This document shows positions 7,027 through 15,022 of a DNA stretch of 22,016 nucleotides, piece after piece. The stretch spans positions 1 through 22,016 of the forward strand of contig NZ_JBKEAE010000172.1 in the NCBI RefSeq assembly GCF_047971885.1, written 5' to 3'. The notes under the pieces were generated by a model. That model searched no databases. It worked only from the letters and a program-made list of their open reading frames with translations, and was not told the DNA's origin. How positions within the stretch are numbered: position 1 is the first letter of the stretch; each line of letters starts with the position of its first letter. The translations under genes and the position numbers were made by a program. Source of the stretch: Tropicimonas sp047971885. Lineage in GTDB: Bacteria > Pseudomonadota > Alphaproteobacteria > Rhodobacterales > Rhodobacteraceae.

Positions 7027-7976
7027 AAACGCACTGGACTGCGGAGACCTGGCCCATCGCTGCGGCGATGATCCCTTTTCCGGCAACGCTTGCCGATGGC
7101 AGACCGGTTCAGGAGGCTGACCCGGTGGATTGGGCGCATGCCCTGCGCAAGGTGGCCAGGGCGGGATTCGATGCGGTCGATCCCACCGACAGCTGGTTGC
7201 GGATTGCCGATCTCGATGCCGCGCGCCTGTCGGCCTTCATGGATATCTGCCGCGATCTCGGGCTGGCGGTTCCCGCCATCTCGACTGCGCGGCGCAGCGT
7301 GATCGACCCCGAACACGGGGACGAATACCTGGATTACAGCCATCGCGTCATCGATACCGCTGCGGGGATCGGCGCGGGCTACGTGAGCTTCGGATTTTTC
7401 GGACCGCTGAGCGCGGCACAGCGCAGCGCAACATGGTTCTGGACGGCGGACGGGGTGAAAAACCCCGCCGATCCGGCGATCTATGCGCGGGCGGTGACGC
7501 GAATTCGCGAACTGGCGCGCCATGCCGAGGGCTGCGGGGTACAGGTTGCGCTCGAAATGTACGAGGATACATATATCGGCACGGCGAAGGATGCGGTGCG
7601 TTTCGTGACCGAGGTCGACCATCCCTCGGTCAGGCTCAACGTGGATATCGGAAACCTGATCCGGCTCTACCGGCCGGTTGAACGCTGGGAAGAAATGATC
7701 GCGCTGTGCGCGCCTTTCGCGGGCTACTGGCATATAAAGAACTACTACCGGATGGAAGACAGCGCCTCGGGCCGGGTTTCCAGCCACCCGGCGCCGCTTC
7801 TCGGCGGCACCATCAACTGGCGTGCGGCCATTGACGCAGCGCTGGAACTGGGTTTCGACAGCCCGTTTCTTGTCGAGCATTATGGCGGGGACGGGCTCGA
7901 TATCTGCGCCCTGAACCGGGACTACATCCGCAGCATACTCTCAAGCAGGACAGAACGTGATGACCAAGGTCTTTGA
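7023..7976 (+). CDS. TIM-barrel sugar (phosphate) isomerase/epimerase, xylose-isomerase-like
   Basis: 317 aa with a TTG start at 7023, chosen because GGAGGG lies 7 bases upstream and the product then opens MKTHWTAETWPIAAAMIPFP. An in-frame ATG at 6921 would add 34 residues with no family character. The four metal ligands of this superfamily are in order: E178 in ALEMYED, D208 in RLNVDIGN, H237 in GYWHIKN and E285 in FLVEHYGGD. Such enzymes isomerise, epimerise or in some cases decarboxylate small ketoses and keto acids in the cytoplasm. The end overlaps the kinase gene by 17 bases, so the two are co-translated and probably consecutive steps. Hydroxypyruvate isomerase-like, erythrulose-phosphate isomerase-like and 3-oxo-acid decarboxylase-like members share this fold; I cannot choose between them. 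Confidence 0.82.
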   Translation: MKTHWTAETWPIAAAMIPFPATLADGRPVQEADPVDWAHALRKVARAGFDAVDPTDSWLRIADLDAARLSAFMDICRDLGLAVPAISTARRSVIDPEHGDEYLDYSHRVIDTAAGIGAGYVSFGFFGPLSAAQRSATWFWTADGVKNPADPAIYARAVTRIRELARHAEGCGVQVALEMYEDTYIGTAKDAVRFVTEVDHPSVRLNVDIGNLIRLYRPVERWEEMIALCAPFAGYWHIKNYYRMEDSASGRVSSHPAPLLGGTINWRAAIDAALELGFDSPFLVEHYGGDGLDICALNRDYIRSILSSRTERDDQGL

Positions 7977-9678
7977 TGCGCCCGACGAATTCGCCGCAAC
8001 GGCGCTGGCGGGTTTCTGCAACGCCAACGGCAACCGTGTCACACCGGTGGATCATGGCGCCGTGCGCCGCGCCGCCGCCGCGCCGGGCAAGGTGTCGCTG
8101 GTCGTCGGTGGCGGTTCGGGCCATTATCCGGCATTCCTCGGCTATATCGGCGCCGGGCTTGCCGATGCGGCGGTGGCCGGCGACGTGTTCGCCTCGCCCT
8201 CGACAAGTGCCGTCGCGGGTGTCGTGCGCGCGGCAAACCGGGGCGGCGGGGTCGTGCTCGGGTTTGGAAATTACGCCGGTGACGTGCTGAACTTCGGCGC
8301 CGCCGCCGAAAGGCTGCGCGGCGAAGGGATCGACGTGCGCATCCTGGCAGTCACCGACGACGTGGCCAGCGCCCCGCCCGGCGAACGGTCCAGGCGGCGT
8401 GGTGTGGCCGGCGACCTGCTGGTCTTCAAGGTTACCGGAGCCGCCGCCGAGGCCGGGCTCGATCTGGATGCGGTCGAGACCGTCGCACAGCGCGCCAACG
8501 GCGCCACGGTCTCGTTCGGGGTTGCGTTCGACGGCTGCACGCTGCCGGGGCAGTCCGCACCGTTGTTCACGGTCGAGAAGGGCGATATCGCGCTCGGGCT
8601 CGGCATCCATGGCGAACCGGGCATCCGTACCGAACGGATCGTTCCTGCGGCGGAACTTGCCGCGATGCTGCTGGCGCCGCTTCTTGCGGAGCGCCCCGAG
8701 GGCCATGATGGCCGCGTCGCCGTGGTGCTCAACGGCCTCGGCTCGACCAAATACGAAGAGCTTTTCGTCCTCTGGCACCATATTTCGCAGGGTCTTCATG
8801 CGGCGGGGCTGACCCTTGTCGATCCCGAAGTCGGCGAGTTCGTGACCAGTCTCGACATGGCGGGGTGTTCGCTGTCGATCCTCTGGCTCGACGGCGAGTT
8901 GGAGGAATACTGGCGCGCGCCGGCCGACGCACCCGCGTTCCGCAGAGGCATCGTTGCCGGGCCGGCCGGCGAGGTGGCGGCCGATCTCGCGGCGACAACC
9001 GTGACACGGGACGCGATCGCAAAGGGCTCGGCGGCTTCGCAACAGGCCGGTGCCTGCATCGCCGGCATCGTCGGGCAGGTTGCCGCAGCCCTTGCCGATG
9101 CCGAGGAAATGCTCGGCCAGATCGACGCGCAGGCGGGCGATGGCGATCACGGGCAGGGCATGGCGCGCGGCTCGCGGGCGGCGGCGGCGGCAGCACAGGA
9201 GGCTGCACAGGCCGGGGCAGGGGCAGCCACCGTGCTGGGCATGGCGGGCGATGCCTGGGCCGACCGTGCCGGGGGCACGTCCGGCGCGCTCTGGGGCGTT
9301 CTGCTGCGCGCCTGGGGCACGGCGTTGACAGACGAGGCGCCGCTGACCGGCGAGAGCGTCGCGCGGGGCGCTGCGGCAGCCTATGAGGCGGTCACGCGTC
9401 TGGGTGGTGCGCAGGTCGGCGACAAGACGCTGGTCGACGCGTTCGCACCCTTTGTCGAAACGCTGTCGGCCGAGGTCGGGGCGGGCACCGGGCTTGCCGA
9501 AGCGTGGCGTCTGGCCGCGATCCGCTCGACCGGGGCGGCGGAGGCGACGGCCGATCTGCTGCCGAGGCTGGGCCGCGCCCGCCCGCTTGCCGAACGCAGC
9601 CTCGGCCATCCCGATGCGGGCGCGACCTCACTGGCGCTCTGTGCCACGGTTGTCGCCGGCCAGCTTGGAGAGAACTGA
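7960..9678 (+). CDS. Two-domain DhaK-DhaL kinase (dihydroxyacetone / erythrulose type)
   Basis: 572 aa, the size of single-chain ATP-dependent dihydroxyacetone kinases. The DhaK half (about 1-335) has GGGSGHYPAFLGYIG with H55, and GIHGEPGI with H217, the histidine that binds the ketose covalently. The DhaL half (about 360-570) has the ADP/Mg site D389, D394 and D396 (GDGDHGQGM) and RAGGTSGALWG. ATG 7960 is preferred over the adjacent GTG 7957; AGGA lies 9 bases upstream. It uses ATP directly, since no PTS partner is nearby. It overlaps the isomerase gene, so it probably phosphorylates or consumes the ketose that enzyme handles. In some tetritol and apiose pathways such kinases act on erythrulose rather than dihydroxyacetone, and that is a real alternative here. 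Confidence 0.9.
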   Translation: MTKVFDAPDEFAATALAGFCNANGNRVTPVDHGAVRRAAAAPGKVSLVVGGGSGHYPAFLGYIGAGLADAAVAGDVFASPSTSAVAGVVRAANRGGGVVLGFGNYAGDVLNFGAAAERLRGEGIDVRILAVTDDVASAPPGERSRRRGVAGDLLVFKVTGAAAEAGLDLDAVETVAQRANGATVSFGVAFDGCTLPGQSAPLFTVEKGDIALGLGIHGEPGIRTERIVPAAELAAMLLAPLLAERPEGHDGRVAVVLNGLGSTKYEELFVLWHHISQGLHAAGLTLVDPEVGEFVTSLDMAGCSLSILWLDGELEEYWRAPADAPAFRRGIVAGPAGEVAADLAATTVTRDAIAKGSAASQQAGACIAGIVGQVAAALADAEEMLGQIDAQAGDGDHGQGMARGSRAAAAAAQEAAQAGAGAATVLGMAGDAWADRAGGTSGALWGVLLRAWGTALTDEAPLTGESVARGAAAAYEAVTRLGGAQVGDKTLVDAFAPFVETLSAEVGAGTGLAEAWRLAAIRSTGAAEATADLLPRLGRARPLAERSLGHPDAGATSLALCATVVAGQLGEN

Positions 9679-9694
9679 GAAAAGCCAGATGCCC

Positions 9695-9724
9695 GCCGCC
9701 GGAGGGTGCCGTCCGTCCGGCGGC
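9695..9724. terminator. Hairpin between convergent kinase and lactonase genes
   Basis: GCCGCCGGA (9695-9703) and TCCGGCGGC (9716-9724) are perfect 9-bp arms with a 12-base loop, in the 75-base gap between two converging genes. It could serve both directions. No T-tract follows on the plus strand. Confidence 0.5.
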
Positions 9725-9753
9725 AGACGTTGGAAAATCCGCCGGCGGCGGTA

Positions 9754-10641
9754 TTACGCCACGTCCAGCCCATAAATCCGCGTGGCGGTGCCGGCGAACA
9801 GTGCCGCGCGTTCGGCCGGCGAATAATCGGCGCTGGCGGTTTCGAACCCGCCGAAGATGGTATCAAAACTGCCGCACAGCCCGTCCACCGGGAAATTCGA
9901 TGCGAACATGGCGCGGTCGGGCCCGAACGTGTCGATGGCGATGCGGATGATGTCGCAATTGTCCTCGATCCGCCATGGACGCCCGGGCAGGCCGAGGCCG
10001 GAAATCTTGAGATAGACGTTTTCCATCCCGGCAGCCGCTCCAAGCGTCCGCCTCCAGCCCGCGATGCCCTCGGGCGAACGGTCCGAAGGCAGGCCGGTGT
10101 GGTTGACGATCACCGGCAGATCGGCCGAGATCTTCCGGATCGCGGCGATTTCGGGCAGATGCCACCAGTTGGTCTGGAGATCGAACATCAGACCGGTGTG
10201 CGCCAGCTGCGCCACGCCCCGCAGATAGGCCGGATCCGACAGACCGCCGGTTCCCATGCCCGGCCGGGCGGTGGAGCGCGGCTTGTGGCGCACCGAGCGG
10301 ACCAGCGGAATATCGGCGTAACGGTCGAGAACGGCGGCACAGTCCGGCCGGTCGAGCCAGATCTGCGCCACATGCGCGCCGGGCCGCCCGGTTCGTGTGG
10401 CAAGATCCTGCATCCAGACAGCCTCGCCCGCCGGGTCGTCCGGATCCCACTCGCCCTCCATGGTGACGGTGGTCGCGACCTGCCAGTTCCGGGCTGCGGC
10501 ATCGTAATCCTCGGGCAGGAAGGGGCGGCGGATCGCCGAATAGTCGCCGTAGCGGAACGGGATCATCGGCATGTCGCGCAACCACGGGTGGTAGTTGCGC
10601 GACGGATCCCAGTAATGGTGATGCGCGTCGACGATCCTCAT
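9754..10641 (-). CDS. Amidohydrolase-family lactonase (COG3618 type)
   Basis: 295 aa metal-dependent TIM-barrel hydrolase. The N terminus MRIVDAHHHYWDPSRNYHPW carries the HxH metal motif (H7, H9) in the form typical of fuconolactonase, rhamnonolactonase and dicarboxylate lactonase relatives. Later motifs are LPVIVNHTGLP and DRAMFASNFPVDG, the latter holding the catalytic aspartate region. The expected reaction is opening (or isomerisation) of a sugar-acid lactone. It is the last gene of the pdxA-tctC-tctB-tctA transcript, and its ATG overlaps the tctA stop (ATGA, 10641-10638). This suggests the imported substrate is a lactone or is handled as one. Galactarolactone isomerases belong to the same group, so a link to the aldarate genes further right is possible. 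Confidence 0.82.
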   Translation of the reverse strand: MRIVDAHHHYWDPSRNYHPWLRDMPMIPFRYGDYSAIRRPFLPEDYDAAARNWQVATTVTMEGEWDPDDPAGEAVWMQDLATRTGRPGAHVAQIWLDRPDCAAVLDRYADIPLVRSVRHKPRSTARPGMGTGGLSDPAYLRGVAQLAHTGLMFDLQTNWWHLPEIAAIRKISADLPVIVNHTGLPSDRSPEGIAGWRRTLGAAAGMENVYLKISGLGLPGRPWRIEDNCDIIRIAIDTFGPDRAMFASNFPVDGLCGSFDTIFGGFETASADYSPAERAALFAGTATRIYGLDVA

Positions 10642-12110
10642 GCGCGGCCCCTGATCCAGCGCAGTACCGGAGAGGCCCAGAGCGCAATCACCACAAGACA
10701 GAGCACGACGGCGATAGGACGTTCGACAAAGATCATCAGATCGCCCTTCGATTTCAGCATCGAGGTGACGAAGTTGAATTCCAGCATCGGTCCCAGAACG
10801 ATACCGAGGATCGCCGGCGCCAGCGGTATGTCGTTGTCCTCGAAGAACCAGCCCACCAGACCGAACACCAGCATCACCGCCACCCCGAAGATCGTGTTGT
10901 TGATGGCGAAGCTGCCGACGATGCAGGCCGCCAGAACGATTGGCATGAGCAGCGATTGCGGCACCCGCAGCAGATGGCGGGAAATCCGGATCACCATCCA
11001 GCCGAGCGGCAGCAGAAGCAGGTTGGCAAGCAGGAAGGCGATGAAGATCGCATAGACCAGTTCGGGCGTCTTGATGAAGATGATCGGCCCGGGTTCCAGC
11101 CCTTTCAGGAAAAGCACGCCGATGACGATGGCGGTGATGCTGTCGCCGGGAATGCCGAAAACCAGTGTCGGCACCCAGGCCGAGGAAAGCGCGGCATTGT
11201 TGGAGGCCCCGGCCTCGATGATGCCCTCGTCATGGCCCTTGCCGAACCTGTCGGGTGTCTTCGAGCGGCGTTTGGCCACCGCATAGGCGACCCAGGCGGC
11301 GATATCGGCGCCGGCGCCGGGCAGTGCACCGATCATCGAGCCGGTCAGACCGCCGCGCAGCAGGTTGCGCCAGCGCCGGGCGAGGTTCGGCCACAGCCCG
11401 GCAAAGACCGGCCCCATCCTGGGGGTTTCGCGCGGCGGCGCCCGGCGCGACGCGTTGCGCAGGATCTCGGTCAGGGCGAACATGCCGATCATCGCGGGAA
11501 TGAAGCTGACCCCGCCCATCAGTTCATACGAGCCGAAAGTATAGCGCGCCTGCCCGGCAACCGCGTCGATCCCGATGAACGACACCCAGAGCCCGAACAG
11601 CAGCGACAGGATGCCCTTGATCGCCGAACCGGTCGAGACGATGGCGGCACAGCTCAGCCCGAGCAGCGCAAGCCAGAAATATTCGACCGACGAGAAATTG
11701 GTGGCGAACCGGGCCAGCAGCGGGGCGGCGAACATCAGCAGCAGCACGCCCATCGCCCCGCCGGTCATCGCCGCGCCCATCGAAAGACCGAGCCCGCGTT
11801 CGGGATGGCCGGCGCGGGTCATCGCATAGGCGTCGTCGACATAGGCGGCCGAGGCCGGGGTGCCGGGGATGCGCAGCAGCGCGCCCGGTATATCGCCGGA
11901 AAAGATCGCCATGGCCGCCAGCGCGGCGATGGCCGCGATCGCCGGAACCGGGTCCATGAAATAGGTTATCGGCACCAGCAGTGCCACGCCCATGACAGCG
12001 GTCAGCCCGGGGATCGCGCCGAGCACGATGCCAAGCGTACTGGCGACGAGGATCGTCAGCAGAACCTCGGCCGAGAATACCTGATGAAGGGCTTCGATGA
12101 TGACGTTCAT
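10638..12110 (-). CDS. tctA: TTT transporter large permease TctA (second system)
   Basis: 490 aa, the standard TctA length, with about 11-12 hydrophobic segments. The family signatures GIVLGAIPGLTAVMGVALL (near residue 27) and GALPGAGADIAAWVAYAVA (near 260) mark the two related halves of the permease. PNLARRW and PTLVFGIPGDSITAIVIG are also typical. It forms the transport channel with TctB. The start overlaps the tctB stop (ATGA, 12110-12107) and its stop overlaps the lactonase start, so the three genes are translationally coupled. The substrate is unknown but is expected to feed the pdxA/lactonase pathway. Confidence 0.93.
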   Translation of the reverse strand: MNVIIEALHQVFSAEVLLTILVASTLGIVLGAIPGLTAVMGVALLVPITYFMDPVPAIAAIAALAAMAIFSGDIPGALLRIPGTPASAAYVDDAYAMTRAGHPERGLGLSMGAAMTGGAMGVLLLMFAAPLLARFATNFSSVEYFWLALLGLSCAAIVSTGSAIKGILSLLFGLWVSFIGIDAVAGQARYTFGSYELMGGVSFIPAMIGMFALTEILRNASRRAPPRETPRMGPVFAGLWPNLARRWRNLLRGGLTGSMIGALPGAGADIAAWVAYAVAKRRSKTPDRFGKGHDEGIIEAGASNNAALSSAWVPTLVFGIPGDSITAIVIGVLFLKGLEPGPIIFIKTPELVYAIFIAFLLANLLLLPLGWMVIRISRHLLRVPQSLLMPIVLAACIVGSFAINNTIFGVAVMLVFGLVGWFFEDNDIPLAPAILGIVLGPMLEFNFVTSMLKSKGDLMIFVERPIAVVLCLVVIALWASPVLRWIRGRA

Positions 12111-12565
12111 GTCAACCAGGCCTCCAGCACGCCGCGGGGCAGGGGCACCCGCAGCAACAGCGCGAAAATGGCGTGCAGAAGCACGGGAATGCCGGCGGCG
12201 GTCAGCAGCGCCGGAAGCGGGCGCGCCCCGAGCACCAGCGCCAGCAACAGCACGACAAGCGAGGTGGTGAGCAGGAAGCCGAGCGACTGAACGGCCAGCA
12301 GCCAGAATACCACCAGCACCAGAACCGCAAGCTTGCAGAACGCATCCGCGCTACGCAGTTCCGGTGCGATGCGGATCGGCGGGCCGGGCGCGGCGACAGC
12401 CATCTGCACGATCCCGACGAGGATCGCCGCACCGCCGACGATGCGTGGAAAGAAGGCCGAGCCGAATTGCTGGCCCGGCGCCTCGCGGAACCCCAGGGTA
12501 CCCGCGATGATGGCTATGCCGCCCAGAATGGCGATCAGGCCGATCAGCCGGTCGTTCAGTTTCAT
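12107..12565 (-). CDS. tctB: TTT transporter small membrane subunit TctB (second system)
   Basis: 152 aa from ATG 12565 (MKLNDRLIGLIAILGGIAII), with GGGGAGG just upstream. An open extension to 12598 lacks both a ribosome site and TctB character. There are four hydrophobic segments and a GTLGFREAPGQQFGSAFFPR loop after the first helix, as in TctB proteins. It couples to tctA by ATGA overlap. It lies 52 bases after tctC, with a small hairpin in between. Confidence 0.85.
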   Translation of the reverse strand: MKLNDRLIGLIAILGGIAIIAGTLGFREAPGQQFGSAFFPRIVGGAAILVGIVQMAVAAPGPPIRIAPELRSADAFCKLAVLVLVVFWLLAVQSLGFLLTTSLVVLLLALVLGARPLPALLTAAGIPVLLHAIFALLLRVPLPRGVLEAWLT

Positions 12566-12586
12566 CTCGCCTCCCCGCGATGCGGC

Positions 12587-12608
12587 CGCCGGGACCATGG
12601 CCCCGGCG
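12587..12608. terminator. Hairpin between tctC and tctB (second TTT system)
   Basis: CGCCGGG (12587-12593), 8-base loop, CCCGGCG (12602-12608), located just after the tctC stop on the minus strand. No T-tract follows, so an mRNA 3'-end stabiliser for the receptor message is more likely than a terminator. Confidence 0.4.
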
Positions 12609-12617
12609 ACGGTATCG

Positions 12618-13586
12618 TCATTTCACCAGACCGAGTTCCCCGAGCAGTTCGCCCGCCTCGGCCGAGAAATCGGTGGCAAAGGCCGCAAAGGCCTCGGGCC
12701 CGTCGAAATAGGGAGTGATACCCCGCTGGGCCAGCGCGTCCTGCACCACGGCCGAGGCATGTGCCGTCCCGGCGGCGGCAGCGATCCGTGCCGTGATATC
12801 CTCGGGCAGGCCGGCGGGTCCGCAGAGCGAGAACCAGTTGGCGATGGAAAAGTCGATACCGCTTTCCTTCAGCGTCGGCACGTCCGGGAAGGCGGGGGAG
12901 CGTTCGTCGGACATGATGGCGAGGATATTCACCTCACCCGCGTCGGCCAGCGCCTTTGCCTCGACCGGCGAGCCGGTGAACAGGTTCAGCCCGCCCGAGA
13001 CGAGATCCTGCAACGCCGGGGCACCGCCCTTGGAGGGAATGAAGTCGATCTTGTCGATCGGCTCGCCGATGGTCCTGAGCAGGCCGGCGGTCGCCATGTG
13101 CCATGTCCCGCCGATGCCGGAGCCCGACGAGGTGAAGGTGCCGGCCGGCTCTGCCCTGAAGGCTTCGATCAGCGCGGGCAGGTCCTTGTATTCGCTGTCC
13201 TTCGCAACGGTCAGACCGGCCGGGATCAGCGCCAGGCGCGAGATCAGGGTAAAGTTCTCCGGCGTGATGTCGGCCAGGCCGACGGGCTTGAAATAGGTGA
13301 TTTCGGGCGTGCAGGCCCCCAGCGTATAGCCATCGGGGCGCGATTGCGCGATGGCGGCATGACCGACGACGCCCGAGCCGCCGTCGCGGTTCACCACGTT
13401 GATCGGCTGGCCCATCGCCTCTTCGAAACCGATGGCGAAAACGCGGATGATGGTGTCGGTCCCGCCGCCGGCGCCCCAGGGCACGATGATCGTCACCGGG
13501 CGGTCGGGATATTCGGCAAGCGCACCGCCCGCGGCGGCACCCAGGGCGACAGCGGCCGTGGTCAGCAGTTTTACAATGAATTTCAT
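12618..13586 (-). CDS. tctC: TTT transporter periplasmic receptor TctC (Bug family, second system)
   Basis: 322 aa with a signal peptide (MKFIVKLLTTAAVALGAAAG, probably cut after ALA at residue 24). GGGAGGA precedes the ATG. The mature protein opens with YPDRPVTIIVPWGAGGGTDT, the defining Bug-family motif, and ends in the usual two-lobed form; VVNRDGGSGVVGHAAIAQSR and PDGYTLG are further family marks. It binds a carboxylate in the periplasm and docks on TctAB. It follows pdxA by 52 bases on the same strand. The ligand is unknown. Confidence 0.93.
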   Translation of the reverse strand: MKFIVKLLTTAAVALGAAAGGALAEYPDRPVTIIVPWGAGGGTDTIIRVFAIGFEEAMGQPINVVNRDGGSGVVGHAAIAQSRPDGYTLGACTPEITYFKPVGLADITPENFTLISRLALIPAGLTVAKDSEYKDLPALIEAFRAEPAGTFTSSGSGIGGTWHMATAGLLRTIGEPIDKIDFIPSKGGAPALQDLVSGGLNLFTGSPVEAKALADAGEVNILAIMSDERSPAFPDVPTLKESGIDFSIANWFSLCGPAGLPEDITARIAAAAGTAHASAVVQDALAQRGITPYFDGPEAFAAFATDFSAEAGELLGELGLVK

Positions 13587-13638
13587 GGTCTTCCTCCCAT
13601 TTTCGGTTTTCGGGCTCTGTGTAAATCGACCGCCCGGA

Positions 13639-14727
13639 TCAGGTGACGGGTTTCTCCCATTCCGCCGCGCGGTCGAGCGCGCGGGCGAACAGATCAGACA
13701 GCTTGCCGCAGGGCTGCGACCGGCCGGTGCGCTCTTCCATCAGTGCCAGCTTCCGCCCGAGCTTCACCGCATTCCGCGTCGCGCCGAGATCGGCCTTGCC
13801 CTGACCGGCAATGTCATAGGCGGTGCCATGGGCCGGGGTGACGATGGGGAAGGGATAGTTTGCGATCAGGGTCACGCCCCGGTCGAATCCCAGCAGCTTC
13901 ATCGCGATCTGGCCCTGATCGTGGTACATGGTCATCACCGCGTCGAACTCGCCCCGGATCGCCCGCACGAAGACGGTATCGGAGGGGATCGGGCCGGTCA
14001 CGGCAAGCTGCCCGGCGGCGGCGCGCTCGACCGCCGGAAGGATAATGTCGTCATCTTCGGTGCCGAAATTGCGTCCATCGCCCGCGTGCGGATTGAGCGC
14101 CGCGACACCGATCCGCGGGCGTTCGTACCCGGCGCCGCGCATGATGCGGTCGGTCAGCACGAGCGATGAATAGATGCGCTCGGCGGTGATCCGGTCCGCA
14201 ACCTCGCGCAGCGGAATGTGCGAAGTCACGCGGGCGTTCCAGACCTCGTCCAGAACGTTGAATTCGCGGCCGCTCTGCATCGCACCGATGGTTGCGTCGA
14301 TAAAGCCGATCTCGTCGACATAATCGGGCTGCGCCAGCCGCATCGCATGCTTGTTGAAGGGCGTGAAAAATACCACGTCGGCGTGGCCGGCATTGGTGGC
14401 GAGCAGCGCGGCGCGGAAATTCTGCACCGCCGCCAGGCCGCTTCCGGCACTGGATTTGCCCTGCGGAACGGTATCCGGGTCGCAATTGCCGAGGTCCACC
14501 ATGAAGCTGCCGCCGGGCAGAGCGGCGTCGACCCCGTCCAGCCCGATCACCGGCAGGTCGAGTGTCACGCCGGCATCCGCGGCGCCGCGCTCGAGCAACC
14601 TTCTGTCGCCGATGACCATCAGGTCGTCCGCGTTGGCCTCGGGGTCGGCGACGACCTTCGCCGCAAGCTCGGGGCTGATTCCGCCCGCATCCCCGATCGC
14701 CATGGCGACTCTCAATCCGCTTGTCAT
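13639..14727 (-). CDS. PdxA2-like (4-phospho-threonate/erythronate type) dehydrogenase
   Basis: 362 aa. ATG 14727 gives MTSGLRVAMAIGDAGGISPE; the frame is open a further 21 codons upstream without a better start. The three metal-binding histidines of PdxA are conserved: H170 in TSHIPLREV, H214 in LNPHAGDGRNFG and H269 in TMYHDQGQIAMK. GTAYDIAGQGKAD is the C-terminal family motif. PdxA enzymes oxidise a 3-hydroxy-4-phospho acid with NAD(P), followed by decarboxylation. Its place in a transporter-lactonase operon, with no other B6 gene near, points to the catabolic PdxA2 branch rather than vitamin B6 synthesis. The first motif reads GDAGGISPE where PdxA usually has GDPAGIGPE, so the substrate may differ. 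First gene of its operon. Confidence 0.82.
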   Translation of the reverse strand: MTSGLRVAMAIGDAGGISPELAAKVVADPEANADDLMVIGDRRLLERGAADAGVTLDLPVIGLDGVDAALPGGSFMVDLGNCDPDTVPQGKSSAGSGLAAVQNFRAALLATNAGHADVVFFTPFNKHAMRLAQPDYVDEIGFIDATIGAMQSGREFNVLDEVWNARVTSHIPLREVADRITAERIYSSLVLTDRIMRGAGYERPRIGVAALNPHAGDGRNFGTEDDDIILPAVERAAAGQLAVTGPIPSDTVFVRAIRGEFDAVMTMYHDQGQIAMKLLGFDRGVTLIANYPFPIVTPAHGTAYDIAGQGKADLGATRNAVKLGRKLALMEERTGRSQPCGKLSDLFARALDRAAEWEKPVT

Positions 14728-15022
14728 GCTGTTTCCCGTTCCCTGTCTGATGTTTCGGCCGTCACCCGACGCCGCACAACACACCGCCACCCGCCAAACG
14801 CGCGTGAATCCAACCCGCGTATTGACATCTCCTGTCTCTGTCTTCTGTATACAGGATAACGCACACAGAGTTCAAGCTGCGCAAACGAATGCGACCTTCA
14901 GCCCTGTCGCTTGGCGGGTTCGGGGAAAGAGGACCGATATTCATGCAGAATACCGGCAAGATCCGCTGGCGCCCGACCCGAAACCGCCTGAGACGGCCCG
15001 GGCCTGCGACACGGCAATCCGA
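14728..15022. promoter_or_regulatory. Promoter region of the pdxA-tctCBA-lactonase operon
   Basis: 295 bases between the end of the LacI gene and pdxA, with no convincing gene. It holds the operator and promoter at 14845-14875 described separately. On the plus strand TTGACA occurs at 14822-14827, but no plus-strand gene follows. No clear terminator for the LacI gene was found; only a short GC palindrome (GCCCGGGC) is present near 15000. Confidence 0.5.
14845..14875 (-). promoter_or_regulatory. pdxA promoter with CTGTATACAG operator
   Basis: On the minus strand TTGAAC (14875-14870), an 18-base spacer and TATACA (14851-14846) form a plausible promoter, each box matching 4 of 6 consensus bases. 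The perfect palindrome CTGTATACAG (14845-14854) lies on the -10 box, the expected place for a repressor site. It is a GT-N2-AC dyad of the kind bound by GntR proteins and matches the site next to gntR at 6881-6890 in 9 of 10 positions. Confidence 0.6.

Noticed and set aside
8060..9230. GCCGCC/GGCGGC-rich runs as repeats in the kinase gene
   Set aside because: They are alanine and glycine codons of the DhaK-DhaL protein and show no fixed repeat unit.
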